A stretch of 57,088 nucleotides of DNA. It comes from Alcaligenaceae bacterium (lineage in GTDB: Bacteria > Pseudomonadota > Gammaproteobacteria > Burkholderiales > Burkholderiaceae_B). Both the position numbers and the translations under genes were made by a program. The stretch covers positions 1 to 57,088 of the forward strand of contig JABMMM010000115.1 in assembly GCA_013205565.1 (NCBI GenBank), in the 5' to 3' direction. This document shows positions 27,485-37,448 of this stretch, in pieces. A model generated the notes under the pieces. It saw nothing but the letters and a program-made list of their open reading frames with translations, was not told the DNA's origin and ran no database searches. The first letter of the stretch is position 1. Every line of letters begins with the position of its first letter.

Positions 27485-28357
27485 ATGGGTGCGCTCAATG
27501 TCGTCTTGATCACGGGGATTTCGGGCTCAGGCAAATCCGTTGCGTTACGCATGCTTGAAGACGCCGACTACACCTGTGTTGACAATTTACCCGTCCGCTT
27601 TTTGCACGAGTTTATCGTCTCGCGTGTTGGCAACGCCGGTGAACGCATTGCCGTCGCGATTGACGCGCGCTCGGCCGACGAGCTTGGCGAACTTCCAGGC
27701 ATAATCGTCTCGCTGCGTGAAGCCGGCATACAGCTACGGGTTGTGTTTCTTGAGGCCGATGACGTCACCCTGTTGCAGCGCTACGCCGAATCACGCCGCC
27801 GTCATCCCCTGTCAGACCGCATGCGAAAAAAAGGTCAGGTGCTCTCGCTTGAAGAGTGCCTTGCGCAAGAGCGTGAGCTACTAGACCCCCTGCGCACTCA
27901 AGGCCACGTGGTCGACACCTCAGGACTCACGCCGGGCCAGCTTCGCGCCTGGGTACGTGACATCGTGCAAGCCGATCGCAGCCCGTTACTGCTCACGTTT
28001 GAGTCGTTCGCTTTTAAAACCGGTGTGCCGCGTGACGCTGACTTAGTGTTTGATGTGCGCTGTCTGCCCAACCCGCACTACGATCCGGTATTGCGTCCGC
28101 TGACGGGGCGTGATGAACCGGTCGCAGACTGGCTGGCTGGCTTTGAGGATGTTGGCCAAATGATCGATGACATCGAAGGGTTTCTGCGCAAATGGCTGCC
28201 GCGCTATACCGAAGATACCCGAAGCTACCTGACCGTGGCGATCGGCTGTACCGGCGGCAAACATCGCTCGGTCTACGTCGTTGAAACCCTTGCGCAGCGC
28301 TTCGCTGAGCACAAGCCACTGCTGGTCAGGCACCGCAACCAGCCTGGGCTGAGCTAA
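27485..28357 (+). CDS. rapZ: RNase adapter protein RapZ
   Basis: 290 residues. Walker A is GISGSGKS (residues 11-18); DVRCLPNPHYDP and the C-terminal SYLTVAIGCTGGKHRSVYVVE motif are family hallmarks. In E. coli RapZ directs RNase E to the GlmZ small RNA and so controls glucosamine-6-phosphate synthesis; in this group the RNA partner is unknown. It starts one base after the hprK stop, and its stop shares one base with the rlpA ATG. Confidence 0.94.
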   Translation: MGALNVVLITGISGSGKSVALRMLEDADYTCVDNLPVRFLHEFIVSRVGNAGERIAVAIDARSADELGELPGIIVSLREAGIQLRVVFLEADDVTLLQRYAESRRRHPLSDRMRKKGQVLSLEECLAQERELLDPLRTQGHVVDTSGLTPGQLRAWVRDIVQADRSPLLLTFESFAFKTGVPRDADLVFDVRCLPNPHYDPVLRPLTGRDEPVADWLAGFEDVGQMIDDIEGFLRKWLPRYTEDTRSYLTVAIGCTGGKHRSVYVVETLAQRFAEHKPLLVRHRNQPGLS

Positions 28358-29379
28358 TGCCCGCGACGCTCAGCCGCCTGCTCAGACTGATCGGTGTGTG
28401 TGTCTTGCTTGCCTTGCTTGGCGCTTGCTCTGGCGGTGGTAAACGCAGCGGTGGCTACTATCTCGATGACGGCCCCGATGCCAACCCACCCGCGAACCTG
28501 GACGCTGTGCCAGACGCAGTCCCTAAAATCGAAGCTTTCACCCCTAGTACAAGCAAGCCTTACGTCATCTTTGGAAAAACCTACACGCCTGACGTCAGTG
28601 GCGGGCCTTACAGAGCGCAGGGGCATGCCTCTTGGTACGGCAAAAAATTTCATGGCAAGGCAACCGCAAATGGTGAGCGTTACGACATGTACGGCATGAC
28701 TGCCGCACACCCAACACTGCCTCTGCCCAGTTATGTGCGCGTCACCCGACTCTCGAATAACAAAAGCATCGTTGTGCGCGTCAATGATCGAGGTCCTTTT
28801 TTAAACAACCGCCTAATTGACTTGTCGTACGTTGCGGCTTACAAGCTAGGCATGCTCAGCCCCGGCAGCGCCGAAGTGCTCGTCGAGCGGATCACACCCG
28901 AGCAAATTCGAAACTGGCAGACCACCCCAGTGCCTGCCCGTTTTGTTGCGGCGACAAACGTTACAGCCGTGCCGGCCCCCGCCGCCGTAAGTGCGCCCGC
29001 ACCGATGGTGGCCCAAGCGCAAGAGCCCAAGCCTGTTAGCGACACGCTTGCCCTGAGCGACGCCGCCAGACAGCGCGCCAGCACAGCCAGCTCAGCCTCT
29101 GCCGCCTCCCCAGTCACGTCCGCTCAGGTACCCGCCGCGCCGGGCAGCATGTTTTTACAACTTGGCGCCTTTGCCGATGCGAGCAAAGCTCAGGCGTTGG
29201 CGACGCGGGTGTCGAGCCAAATTCCGGCAGACTTAGGCGCCTCGGTTCGTGTCGATCAAGGCAGCAACAACTTGCATCGCGTCAGAATTGGCCCGTTCGC
29301 CAACCGCGAAGCCGCCGTGCAGGCGCTCAGCCCGATACAAAGCTCGACGGGTGTGATGCCAAGTTTGTCGCCGCCTTAG
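28357..29379 (+). CDS. rlpA: Septal ring lytic transglycosylase RlpA (lipoprotein)
   Basis: 340 residues. A lipoprotein signal peptide ends in LLGAC (acylated Cys24). The double-psi beta-barrel (about 85-175: GHASWYGKKFHGKATANGE, then YDMYGMTAAHPTLP and VVRVNDRGPF) cleaves glycan strands lacking stem peptides. A Pro/Ala-rich linker leads to a C-terminal SPOR domain (about 262-338, FLQLGAFADASKAQALATRV) that binds denuded septal glycan. It acts in daughter-cell separation at the outer membrane. Coupled to rapZ by a one-base overlap; its stop overlaps the convergent rsmI stop by four bases. Confidence 0.93.
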   Translation: MPATLSRLLRLIGVCVLLALLGACSGGGKRSGGYYLDDGPDANPPANLDAVPDAVPKIEAFTPSTSKPYVIFGKTYTPDVSGGPYRAQGHASWYGKKFHGKATANGERYDMYGMTAAHPTLPLPSYVRVTRLSNNKSIVVRVNDRGPFLNNRLIDLSYVAAYKLGMLSPGSAEVLVERITPEQIRNWQTTPVPARFVAATNVTAVPAPAAVSAPAPMVAQAQEPKPVSDTLALSDAARQRASTASSASAASPVTSAQVPAAPGSMFLQLGAFADASKAQALATRVSSQIPADLGASVRVDQGSNNLHRVRIGPFANREAAVQALSPIQSSTGVMPSLSPP

Positions 29380-30317
29380 GCGGACGGTTTACGCGCCAGC
29401 GCGCGCGCATAGAGCGTATCGCGCGCCAGCCCTGTGGCTTTAGCGGCGATGCGTGCGGCATCACGCACCGATACGGCCTCGAGCAATGCATCGAGCCACA
29501 CATCGACGGCTGCGGCCCCCTCAAGATCAAGCTCAGCACTGGCGAGCGGTTCGAGCGGGCACACAATCACAACATATTCGCCCTGCTCGCGGTGCGAGTC
29601 CGCGGCCAACCAAGCTTGCGCCTGCGCCAGTGGCATCCGAGCAAGCTCTTCAAACCGTTTAGTCAGTTCGCGCGCAAACGCAACCTGACGCTCTGGTCCC
29701 AACACCTCGAGCAAGTCTTGCATGCTTGCCTGAATGCGATGCGGAGCCTCATAAAACACCATCGCTGCAGGCAATTGGGTCCAAGTGCGAAACCAGCGCT
29801 GACGCGCCATCGACTTGATGGGTGCGAAGCCGGCAAAAACAAAACCAGGTGACGCATCGGTCGTGACCCCAGTGCCCATCAACGCGGTGATTACCGCACT
29901 AGGCCCTGGTAACGGCACCACTTTGAGTCCGGCCGCATGCGCCGCCTGCACTACACGCCCGCCCGGATCGCTCACAGCGGGCGAGCCAGCGTCAGACACT
30001 AACGCCACCCGTTGCCCTGCCTGCAAGCGCTCGACAATCGCGGCCGCTGCACTTGCCTCATTATGGCGATGCACCGCGATGAGTGGGGTGCTGATTCCCC
30101 AGGCCTCGAGCAGGATGCGACTGGCGCGGGTGTCTTCGGCCGCAATCACATCGGCACGGTCTAACGCCTGCCACCCCCGCAAAGTCAGATCGCCCAGATT
30201 ACCGATTGGGGTCGCCACAACATACAGAGCATGGGTAGGCCACGACTGCGCGTCTACCCGTTGCCCAACACGCTGCCAGGCCTCAGGCAAATCTTCAGGT
30301 AAGACATTTTGAGCCAT
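29376..30317 (-). CDS. rsmI: 16S rRNA C1402 ribose-2'-O-methyltransferase RsmI
   Basis: 313 residues of the tetrapyrrole-methylase superfamily. The motifs YVVATPIGNLGDLTLRGWQAL, IAAEDTRASRILL, VALVSDAGSPAVSDPG and VPLPGPSAVITALMGTG are diagnostic. It methylates C1402 of 16S rRNA in the P site. It is slightly longer than E. coli RsmI because of about 28 extra residues before the core. Divergent from yraN, the pair conserved in many proteobacteria, where lpoA often lies between; lpoA is absent here. Confidence 0.95.
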   Translation of the reverse strand: MAQNVLPEDLPEAWQRVGQRVDAQSWPTHALYVVATPIGNLGDLTLRGWQALDRADVIAAEDTRASRILLEAWGISTPLIAVHRHNEASAAAAIVERLQAGQRVALVSDAGSPAVSDPGGRVVQAAHAAGLKVVPLPGPSAVITALMGTGVTTDASPGFVFAGFAPIKSMARQRWFRTWTQLPAAMVFYEAPHRIQASMQDLLEVLGPERQVAFARELTKRFEELARMPLAQAQAWLAADSHREQGEYVVIVCPLEPLASAELDLEGAAAVDVWLDALLEAVSVRDAARIAAKATGLARDTLYARALARKPSA

Positions 30318-30454
30318 ATCAGGGCGCCAAGCGTGTGAATTGTGGCAGTGTAGACCGCCTGCGAGCCTGCGTCAGCACCTCGCCCCCTTTACCCAAACCT
30401 GTTTGCAGCCTCTGTGCACAAAACGCGTTGCAATATGAAGCCTCTTGCCACCAA

Positions 30455-30976
30455 ATGATGCCGCCCTTTTTTTTACAGCCCGAGGCTTTTTTTGCCATCG
30501 CGCAACACGCTCAGCGTAAAGCCCTGCAAGCGCGCAAACGCAAGCTGGCGCGCCAAAATCGTCTGCCAACTCGCACTGCCACCCCCACACACGTGCCACA
30601 ACGCTCGAGTCGTCAACAAATTGGGGATCGCTACGAGCAAGCCGCCTGGCAGTTGCTCGAACAGGCAGGCTGCGCCTTACTCGCCCGCCAACTGGGCTGC
30701 CCGGTTGGAGAGCTGGATTTAGTCGTGCGCGAGGGCGCCGAACTGGTCTTTGTCGAGGTTCGCCGGCGCGCCTCGGCGCGCTTTGGCGGTGCCGCCGCGA
30801 GTGTCTCGGCAGCCAAACAGCGACGCCTGCTACGCGCCGCGCAGTGGTGGTTACCCGCCCTCGTGCGCCATCACTTTGCGGGTCGAATTCCGCCTTGCCG
30901 CCTCGACGTCATTACCTTCGGCCCCGAAGGGGCTGCCTGGCATCGTGACGCCGTGCGCCTGGCTCAGGATAAGTGA
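30455..30976 (+). CDS. yraN: UPF0102 (YraN) putative endonuclease-fold protein
   Basis: 173 residues from the chosen ATG. The C-terminal 115 residues are a complete YraN domain with a nuclease-like fold: IGDRYEQAAWQLLEQAG, then VGELDLVVREGAELVFVEVRRR (Asp, Glu-x-Arg core) and a C-terminal CRLDVITFG. The first 60 residues are basic (KALQARKRKLARQ) and not part of the family, so the true start is uncertain; the frame is open up to 30335. Function in the cell is unknown. It precedes gmhA and the BON lipoprotein as in many proteobacteria. Confidence 0.85.
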   Translation: MMPPFFLQPEAFFAIAQHAQRKALQARKRKLARQNRLPTRTATPTHVPQRSSRQQIGDRYEQAAWQLLEQAGCALLARQLGCPVGELDLVVREGAELVFVEVRRRASARFGGAAASVSAAKQRRLLRAAQWWLPALVRHHFAGRIPPCRLDVITFGPEGAAWHRDAVRLAQDK

Positions 30977-31009
30977 GATAATGCGGTCTTCAGGGCTTTC
31001 ATAAACACC

Positions 31010-31603
31010 ATGGATCTTGCCGCCAAACTGACCGCTCACTTCGAAGACAACATCGCTGCCACTCAGCGCAGCATGCAAACGCTGTCTGAACCCCTGTTGC
31101 GCGCCATCGACCTTTGCTTTGGCTGCGTGACCAACAACGCCAAGATGCTGGCTTGTGGCAATGGTGGCTCAGCCGCCGATGCCCAACACTTCATCGCCGA
31201 GCTCGTGGGCCGCTTCGAGCGCGATCGCCTGCCACTTGCAGGGGTCGCTCTCAACACTGACACCTCGATTCTGACCGCCGTGGGCAACGACTACGGCTTT
31301 GAGCAGATCTTTGCCCGCCAGGTGATGGCGCTGGGCCAGCCAGGCGATGTGTTGGTTGCGATTTCAACTAGCGGTCACTCCGCCAACGTGCGACTGGCGA
31401 TTGAAGCCGCGCACGCGCGCGAAATGAAAGTCGTCGCACTCACCGGCAAAGGCGGTGGCCCGATCGGCAATCTGCTTCACGCCGGCGACATCCATTTATG
31501 CGTGCCACACGAGCGCACGATGCGTATTCAAGAAGTTCATATTCTGCTGCTACATTTGCTATGCGATGGCATTGACACGCTATTACTCGGAGACCCCGCA
31601 TGA
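31010..31603 (+). CDS. gmhA: Sedoheptulose 7-phosphate isomerase GmhA (in the diaA position)
   Basis: 197 residues, an SIS-domain protein. It keeps residues used by GmhA catalysis: His60 and Glu64 in AQHFIAELVGRFE, Asp94 in GND, and Gln174 and His177 in RIQEVHI. GmhA makes D-glycero-manno-heptose 7-phosphate for the LPS core. By position (yraN-x-dolP) it corresponds to E. coli diaA, a DnaA-binding paralogue that lacks catalysis. I favour GmhA on residues; a DiaA-like role cannot be excluded. It overlaps the lipoprotein gene by four bases. Confidence 0.85.
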   Translation: MDLAAKLTAHFEDNIAATQRSMQTLSEPLLRAIDLCFGCVTNNAKMLACGNGGSAADAQHFIAELVGRFERDRLPLAGVALNTDTSILTAVGNDYGFEQIFARQVMALGQPGDVLVAISTSGHSANVRLAIEAAHAREMKVVALTGKGGGPIGNLLHAGDIHLCVPHERTMRIQEVHILLLHLLCDGIDTLLLGDPA

Positions 31604-32331
31604 AACTCACCACTCTTGCTCGCCCCTTGCTGTTGTGCCTGACCTTAGTCGGCACAAGTGCCCTGCTACAAGGCTGTGTCGCACTACTGATTGGTGGCGC
31701 GGCTGCCACGACGGGCGTTGTGGTGGTCGACCGACGCACCGTGGGCCAACAAGTCGAAGACAAAACCATCGAAATCAAAGTCGCCAATTCGATTCGCTCA
31801 AAATTTGGCGACAGCGTGCGCATCAATACCACCAGCTATGAGGGTGTGGTGCTTGTCACGGGCGACTCACTGGGCAACGACCGCAAGGCTGCCATCACCG
31901 AAATCGCCAGCAAAACTCAAAGCGTGAAGTCGGTCTCAAATCAAGTCAATGTCGTTAAAGAAACCGCCTCGTTTGGCGAACTCAGCAGCGACACGTGGCT
32001 AAGCTCTAAAGTCATGACGACGCTTGCAACCACTAACGAAGTCCCCTCACGCACCATCGTGGTGGTCACCGATCGCAGCGTGGTGTATTTGATGGGTTTG
32101 GTCACACAGCGAGAAGGTGATCTGGCGGCTGCAGCGACGGCGCAGGTCAGTGGTGTCAAGCGCGTTGACAAACTTTTTCAAGTCATCTCGCCAGCCGAAG
32201 CTAACAAACTAGACGATTCAAATCGTATTTTTAATAGAAGCTCGAGCGGCAACACCACCCCTCTTGGTGAAGCGCCCAGCACTGCTGCGCCTGCAGCGGG
32301 CGCAGGCGTCGAGGTGTTACCGATCAAATGA
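31600..32331 (+). CDS. dolP: BON-domain outer-membrane lipoprotein, DolP-like
   Basis: 243 residues. The signal peptide ends in a lipobox LLQGC (acylated Cys26). Two BON domains follow (about 52-120: IEIKVANSIRSKFGDSVRINTTSYEGVVLVTGDS; about 131-199: SDTWLSSKVMTTLATTNEVPSRTIVVVTDRSVVYLMGLV), which bind phospholipid in DolP (YraP). DolP supports outer-membrane integrity and BAM function in E. coli. A C-terminal tail of about 45 residues is Ala/Pro-rich and absent from E. coli. It is translationally coupled on both sides. Confidence 0.9.
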   Translation: MKLTTLARPLLLCLTLVGTSALLQGCVALLIGGAAATTGVVVVDRRTVGQQVEDKTIEIKVANSIRSKFGDSVRINTTSYEGVVLVTGDSLGNDRKAAITEIASKTQSVKSVSNQVNVVKETASFGELSSDTWLSSKVMTTLATTNEVPSRTIVVVTDRSVVYLMGLVTQREGDLAAAATAQVSGVKRVDKLFQVISPAEANKLDDSNRIFNRSSSGNTTPLGEAPSTAAPAAGAGVEVLPIK

Positions 32332-32819
32332 AAAAGCTGTTTGCTGCCGCCGTTCTTGCCACGCTTTGCGGCTTGGGCTTTTGGCTGTTCGCCAGCCCGC
32401 CGGCGCAGGCACCCGAGGTTACGTTCTCAACACTCTCGGGCAAACAGCTGCAAATGTCAGAGCTGCGGGGCAAGGTCATACTCGTTAAGTTTTGGGCCAC
32501 CAGCTGCGTCACTTGCGTCGCCCAAATGCCTGACAATATGGATAACTTCAACACCTATCACACCAAAGGTTTTGAAGTCGTCGCGGTCGCCATGCAGTAC
32601 GACCCGGCAAACTACGTCATTAATTTTGTCGAGACACGCAAAATTCCGTTTACAGTTGCCCTCGATACTCGCGGACAGGTCGCTCAGGCGTTTGGAGATG
32701 TCAAACTTACCCCAACCGCTTTCCTGATTGATAAAAATGGCAAGATTCTAAAACGCTATTTGGGTGAATACGACAAAGCAGAGTTTCGCCGTACGCTCGA
32801 AAAAGCGCTGGCAGGCTAA
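32328..32819 (+). CDS. TlpA-like thioredoxin-fold protein, membrane anchored or secreted
   Basis: 163 residues. An N-terminal hydrophobic segment (about 4-22) is a signal peptide or anchor, followed by a TlpA/ResA-type thioredoxin fold with redox centre Cys60-Val-Thr-Cys63, the cis-Pro region LTPTAFLIDKNGKIL and a C-terminal LEKAL helix. It probably reduces periplasmic disulphides or delivers reductant to a partner such as a cytochrome c or copper chaperone. It overlaps the BON lipoprotein gene by four bases, hinting at an envelope role. The specific substrate is unknown. Confidence 0.85.
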   Translation: MKKLFAAAVLATLCGLGFWLFASPPAQAPEVTFSTLSGKQLQMSELRGKVILVKFWATSCVTCVAQMPDNMDNFNTYHTKGFEVVAVAMQYDPANYVINFVETRKIPFTVALDTRGQVAQAFGDVKLTPTAFLIDKNGKILKRYLGEYDKAEFRRTLEKALAG

Positions 32820-32909
32820 GCGCTTCGTTACACACTACGTTCGCCGCGCACTACAATTATTTTCTTCGCACCTGTTGGTTTCCCTTCAATACGCCTTTTC
32901 TGTTGCTAA

Positions 32910-33815
<906 letters not shown>

Positions 33816-33822
33816 AGCTCAC

Positions 33823-34611
33823 ATGCCTCGGCTGCGTTTTCCGCAACAGCCCCCCGTGCGCTCGCGCCGTGCGGGCGTGCACCGGCCCTTAGCGACCGGC
33901 CAGTCGCTAGCAGGGGCAACCCCGCAAGAACAACAGTCACCCGTTTGGCTGTTTGATCTGGACAATACGCTACACGATACCTCTTACAAGATTTTTCGCG
34001 AGATCAATCTTGGCATGACCGCTGCAGTCATGGAAACCCTCAAGCTCAACGAGAACGACGCGAGCGAACTGCGCACGCGGTACTGGCGGCGCTATGGGGC
34101 GACTCTGCTGGGCCTGGTTCAGCATCACAATATCGACCCTCACGCGTTTTTGCAGCGAAGCCACGCCTTTGAGGTAGCGCCGCTCGTGAGGGCCGAGCGA
34201 GGTTTGCGCGATAAACTCAACCGCCTGTCTGGACGCAAAATATTATTCACAAATGCGCCCTTGCATTACGCTCGCGCTGTACTCAAACACCTAGGTATTT
34301 TGCGCTGTTTTGACCAGCTCTGGGGCGTCGAACAAATGCAATTGCATGGCCGCTTTCGCCCCAAACCCTCGGTCACTTTGATGCGGCACGTACTCGCCCA
34401 AGAGGGCATCCACCCCAGACGCGCTGTCCTGGTCGAAGATACGATCGAAAATCTTCGCAGCGCCCGTAAGGCAGGTTTACGCACGGTGCACGTTTTTCAT
34501 CCGGGCACGCCCTTTGGGCTAGGCAAAAGCGGGCGCCCCGATTTTGTTGACTTGCGGGTAAACTCCGTTGGTCACCTATTGTTACAGAAGCGGCCGCTGC
34601 GAGGCGCTTGA
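33823..34611 (+). CDS. HAD-family pyrimidine 5'-nucleotidase
   Basis: 262 residues. Motif I is WLFDLDNTLHDTS near residue 44, motif II lies in KILFTNAPLHYARAVLKHLGI, motif III is the RPKPS lysine and motif IV is VLVEDTIENLRSARKAG. This resembles the SDT1/YjjG-type pyrimidine 5'-nucleotidases and the predicted hydrolases found beside slmA in Bordetella-like genomes. The first 35 residues are basic, Pro-rich and outside the domain, so a later start is possible. Substrate is inferred from family only. Confidence 0.82.
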   Translation: MPRLRFPQQPPVRSRRAGVHRPLATGQSLAGATPQEQQSPVWLFDLDNTLHDTSYKIFREINLGMTAAVMETLKLNENDASELRTRYWRRYGATLLGLVQHHNIDPHAFLQRSHAFEVAPLVRAERGLRDKLNRLSGRKILFTNAPLHYARAVLKHLGILRCFDQLWGVEQMQLHGRFRPKPSVTLMRHVLAQEGIHPRRAVLVEDTIENLRSARKAGLRTVHVFHPGTPFGLGKSGRPDFVDLRVNSVGHLLLQKRPLRGA

Positions 34612-34655
34612 GTCGTGCCGCATTTTTTTAACCCTTTCTGTTGGGCGAGATGACT

Positions 34656-35231
34656 ATGTCAGCCAAACCGGGCGAACGCAAACATCAGATCCTGCAGATG
34701 CTCGCAGAAATGCTCGAGCAGCCTCGGGCGGCGCGCATCACAACGGCGGCCCTGGCGGCTCGACTGCAGTGCTCAGAGGCGGCACTTTATCGGCACTTTG
34801 CCAGCAAAGCGCAGATGTTCGAGGGATTGTTTGAGTTTATCGAGACCACAATCTTCAGTCTGGTGAATCAAATCATCGCTGACGAGACCAATGGTGTCGA
34901 GCAAGCCCGCAAAATCGCAGTGATGTTAGTGACCTTCGCCCAACGCAATCGTGGCATGACTCGGGTGCTTTGCGGCGACGCCTTAGTGACAGAAGACGAG
35001 CGCCTGCAGGCCCGCGTCAGTCAAATCACAGAACGCATTGAAACAACGTTTAAACAAGCCCTGCGCGGCGCGGTTACGGCCGGGGTACTAGACCCCGCCA
35101 CCGAGATTACCCCGCTGGCAGCGCTCTTAACGCACTGTGTCTTAGGCAGTTGGCTGCGCTTTGCGCAAAGTCGCTGGCAATCTACGCCCACGACTCATAT
35201 CGACGCCCAAATGCGTCTGATCTTAGGCTGA
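34656..35231 (+). CDS. slmA: Nucleoid occlusion factor SlmA (TetR family)
   Basis: 191 residues. The N-terminal TetR helix-turn-helix (TTAALAARLQCSEAALYRHFASKAQMFEGLFEFIE) and the ligand-domain segment RGMTRVLCGDAL are characteristic of SlmA, which binds chromosomal sites and blocks FtsZ polymerisation over the nucleoid. The ATG at 34656 is preferred over ATG 34650 and TTG 34641 because GGGCGAG stands nine bases upstream. Its stop overlaps the convergent moeB-like stop by nine bases. Confidence 0.92.
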   Translation: MSAKPGERKHQILQMLAEMLEQPRAARITTAALAARLQCSEAALYRHFASKAQMFEGLFEFIETTIFSLVNQIIADETNGVEQARKIAVMLVTFAQRNRGMTRVLCGDALVTEDERLQARVSQITERIETTFKQALRGAVTAGVLDPATEITPLAALLTHCVLGSWLRFAQSRWQSTPTTHIDAQMRLILG

Positions 35232-35990
35232 CGGTCCCGCGACACGCGTCGCACAGACTGGGCACCCCGGATCACGCTTGACGCGCACGCGGTGCCAGTC
35301 CATTTCGAAGGCGTCCAGAATCAAGAGTTGCCCCTTAAGCGATTGACCCACGTGCGACAGCACCTTGAGGGCCTCGGCGGCCTGCATACTGCCGATGATG
35401 CCCACCAATGGGGAGAACACCCCGGTTGAGGCGCAGGTTGCGGCCTCGAGATCTTCGGCTTCAGGAAACAAACAGTGATAGCAGGGCGCAGTGGCGTCGC
35501 GTGGATCGAACACGCTAATTTGACCCTCGAAGCGAATTGCAGCGCCAGAGACTAAAGGCTTATTGTGCTTGACGCAGGCTCGATTAATCGCGTGACGCGT
35601 GGCAAAATTATCGGTGCAATCCAACACCACATCCACCTGAGCAATCTGCGCATCAAGCAGGTCGCCCGCCAGGCGAACAGTGCGTGTTTCAACCGTGATC
35701 TCTGGGTTCAAAGCGAGTAAGGTGTCTCGTCCGGATTCGGCTTTTAAAGCGCCCAACCGTGAAGTTTGGTGCAAGATTTGTCGCTGCAAATTACTGATTT
35801 CAACCGTGTCATGATCGGCCAAAATAATCGTCCCAACCCCCGCAGAGGCCAGATACATGGCGGCGGGCGAACCCAAACCGCCTGCCCCCACTACCAGCGC
35901 TGTACTTGCCAAAAGCTTCTCTTGCCCTTCTATACCAAACTCGTCGAGCAAAATATGTCTGGCATAGCGCAGCAATTGTGCATCGTTCAT
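35223..35990 (-). CDS. moeB: ThiF/MoeB/HesA-family E1-like adenylyltransferase
   Basis: 255 residues. Nucleotide loop VVGAGGLGSPAAMYLASAGVG, the DxDxxxxSNLxRQ-type motif (ADHDTVEISNLQRQILH), catalytic Asp127 in DCTDNFATR, and a zinc site of Cys170/Cys173 with Cys243/Cys246 are all present. These enzymes adenylate the Gly-Gly end of MoaD, ThiS or similar carriers. Since thiG is in the window and many bacteria use one protein for both pathways, it may serve molybdopterin and thiamine synthesis; moeB and thiF cannot be told apart here. It overlaps ctpA by four bases. Confidence 0.88.
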   Translation of the reverse strand: MNDAQLLRYARHILLDEFGIEGQEKLLASTALVVGAGGLGSPAAMYLASAGVGTIILADHDTVEISNLQRQILHQTSRLGALKAESGRDTLLALNPEITVETRTVRLAGDLLDAQIAQVDVVLDCTDNFATRHAINRACVKHNKPLVSGAAIRFEGQISVFDPRDATAPCYHCLFPEAEDLEAATCASTGVFSPLVGIIGSMQAAEALKVLSHVGQSLKGQLLILDAFEMDWHRVRVKRDPGCPVCATRVAGPSA

Positions 35991-37393
35991 TTTTTGGCCG
36001 CCGCGCCCCCGCTTGGTTCGGTCGCACTCACCGCCTTAGGCTTGGCGACGGCTTTTTGCCGGGGCTTGCCATCTAAGAAATTGATCGCTTGTTGCAACTG
36101 AAAATCTTCAGGCGCACCAAACGTAAACATTTTATTGGTATCGGCTAGGGGTGTTTCATCCGCTGTGCCTTTTACCTCAGTTTCATTTTGTCGATTACTT
36201 AAATGTCTTTGTAAATCGGCCTCGCGCGGGACACGAAATAAATCACCCTCGGCGGTATCGGCCACGACCTCATCGGGGACGATGCCAGTTGCTTGAATCG
36301 AACGACCGTTAGGCGTGTAATAGCGCGAAGTCGTGAGCTTAATAGCCGTGTTTTCAGAGATCGGTAAAATCACCTGCACAGACCCTTTACCAAATGTACG
36401 GTTGCCCATAACCGTGGCACGCTTGTGGTCTTGCAAAGCACCTGCCACGATTTCTGAGGCCGAGGCTGAACCCACATTCACGAGCACCACCATTGGCACT
36501 GTTTTTGCCCAACTAGGCAAGCCAGACAAGTAATCAGATTCGCCACGTGCGTAGTCAGAGGCGACGGCTAGATACTTATGTTTTGAATCGGGTGCGCGCC
36601 CGTCGGTCGACACCACCAAGGTGTTGGGTTTAAGAAACGCAGCTGACACACCGATGGCACTGTTGAGCAAACCACCCGGATCGTTACGCAGATCGAGGAT
36701 CAATGCGCGAGGCGCACCTTTGACGCTGAGGTCTTTCAGATGTCGCACAAGATCCGAGCCCGTTTTTTCTTGGAACTGGGCGATGCGCACGTAACCGATA
36801 TTGTCGTCTAGCATTTTGCTGCGAACGCTGCGCACACGAATCGTGTCACGCACGATTTTAATCACCAACGGCTGCGCCTGACCTTGACGAATAATGGTCA
36901 AGGTAATTGGCGTCTTGACTGGTCCACGCATGAGCTTGACCGCATCAGTCAGCGTCAGGCCTTTGGTCGACTTATCATCGATCTTTGAAATCAAATCACC
37001 CGAACGAATGCCTGCGCGTGCAGCTGGAGTGTCTTCGATTGGCGAAATCACCTTTACCATTCCGTCTTCAGTACCAACTTCGATTCCTAAACCACCAAAC
37101 TCGCCTTGCGTGGCCGTTTGCATTTCTTTAAAAGCGTCGGCATCAAGATAAGCGGAATGTGGATCAAGATCAGACAGCATGCCGGCGATCGCGCCGTCAA
37201 TCAGTTTTTTGTCGGTGACTGGCTCAACGTAGTTGTTTTTAATCGCTGACAACACATTTGAGAATTGTCTGAGCTCGTCGAGCGGCAAAGGCGAACCGCG
37301 TTGCGCCAGAGCGGTGATGCCCATGCTGAGCAAAATGCCCGCGATCACGCCAACTGAGACCAAACCGAAACCACGTATTTTACGAGTGCCCAT
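35987..37393 (-). CDS. ctpA: Carboxy-terminal processing protease, S41 family
   Basis: 468 residues from the chosen ATG; an upstream ATG adds eight. An N-terminal signal or anchor (about 8-30) is followed by a helical region, a PDZ domain (about 85-170, GLGIEVGTEDGMVKVISPIEDTPAARAGIRSGD) and the S41 domain with the SASASE serine motif near residue 310 and the FGKG lysine near 336. It trims periplasmic proteins and, with NlpI-like adaptors, peptidoglycan hydrolases. The neighbour envC agrees with a cell-wall role. The 65-residue C-terminal tail is Lys/Ala-rich. Confidence 0.93.
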   Translation of the reverse strand: MGTRKIRGFGLVSVGVIAGILLSMGITALAQRGSPLPLDELRQFSNVLSAIKNNYVEPVTDKKLIDGAIAGMLSDLDPHSAYLDADAFKEMQTATQGEFGGLGIEVGTEDGMVKVISPIEDTPAARAGIRSGDLISKIDDKSTKGLTLTDAVKLMRGPVKTPITLTIIRQGQAQPLVIKIVRDTIRVRSVRSKMLDDNIGYVRIAQFQEKTGSDLVRHLKDLSVKGAPRALILDLRNDPGGLLNSAIGVSAAFLKPNTLVVSTDGRAPDSKHKYLAVASDYARGESDYLSGLPSWAKTVPMVVLVNVGSASASEIVAGALQDHKRATVMGNRTFGKGSVQVILPISENTAIKLTTSRYYTPNGRSIQATGIVPDEVVADTAEGDLFRVPREADLQRHLSNRQNETEVKGTADETPLADTNKMFTFGAPEDFQLQQAINFLDGKPRQKAVAKPKAVSATEPSGGAAAKK

Positions 37394-37448
37394 GCACGTT
37401 CCTGAGTTAAAAACCATTAAAGCTCAAACATTGCGACTGCCGCGCGCA

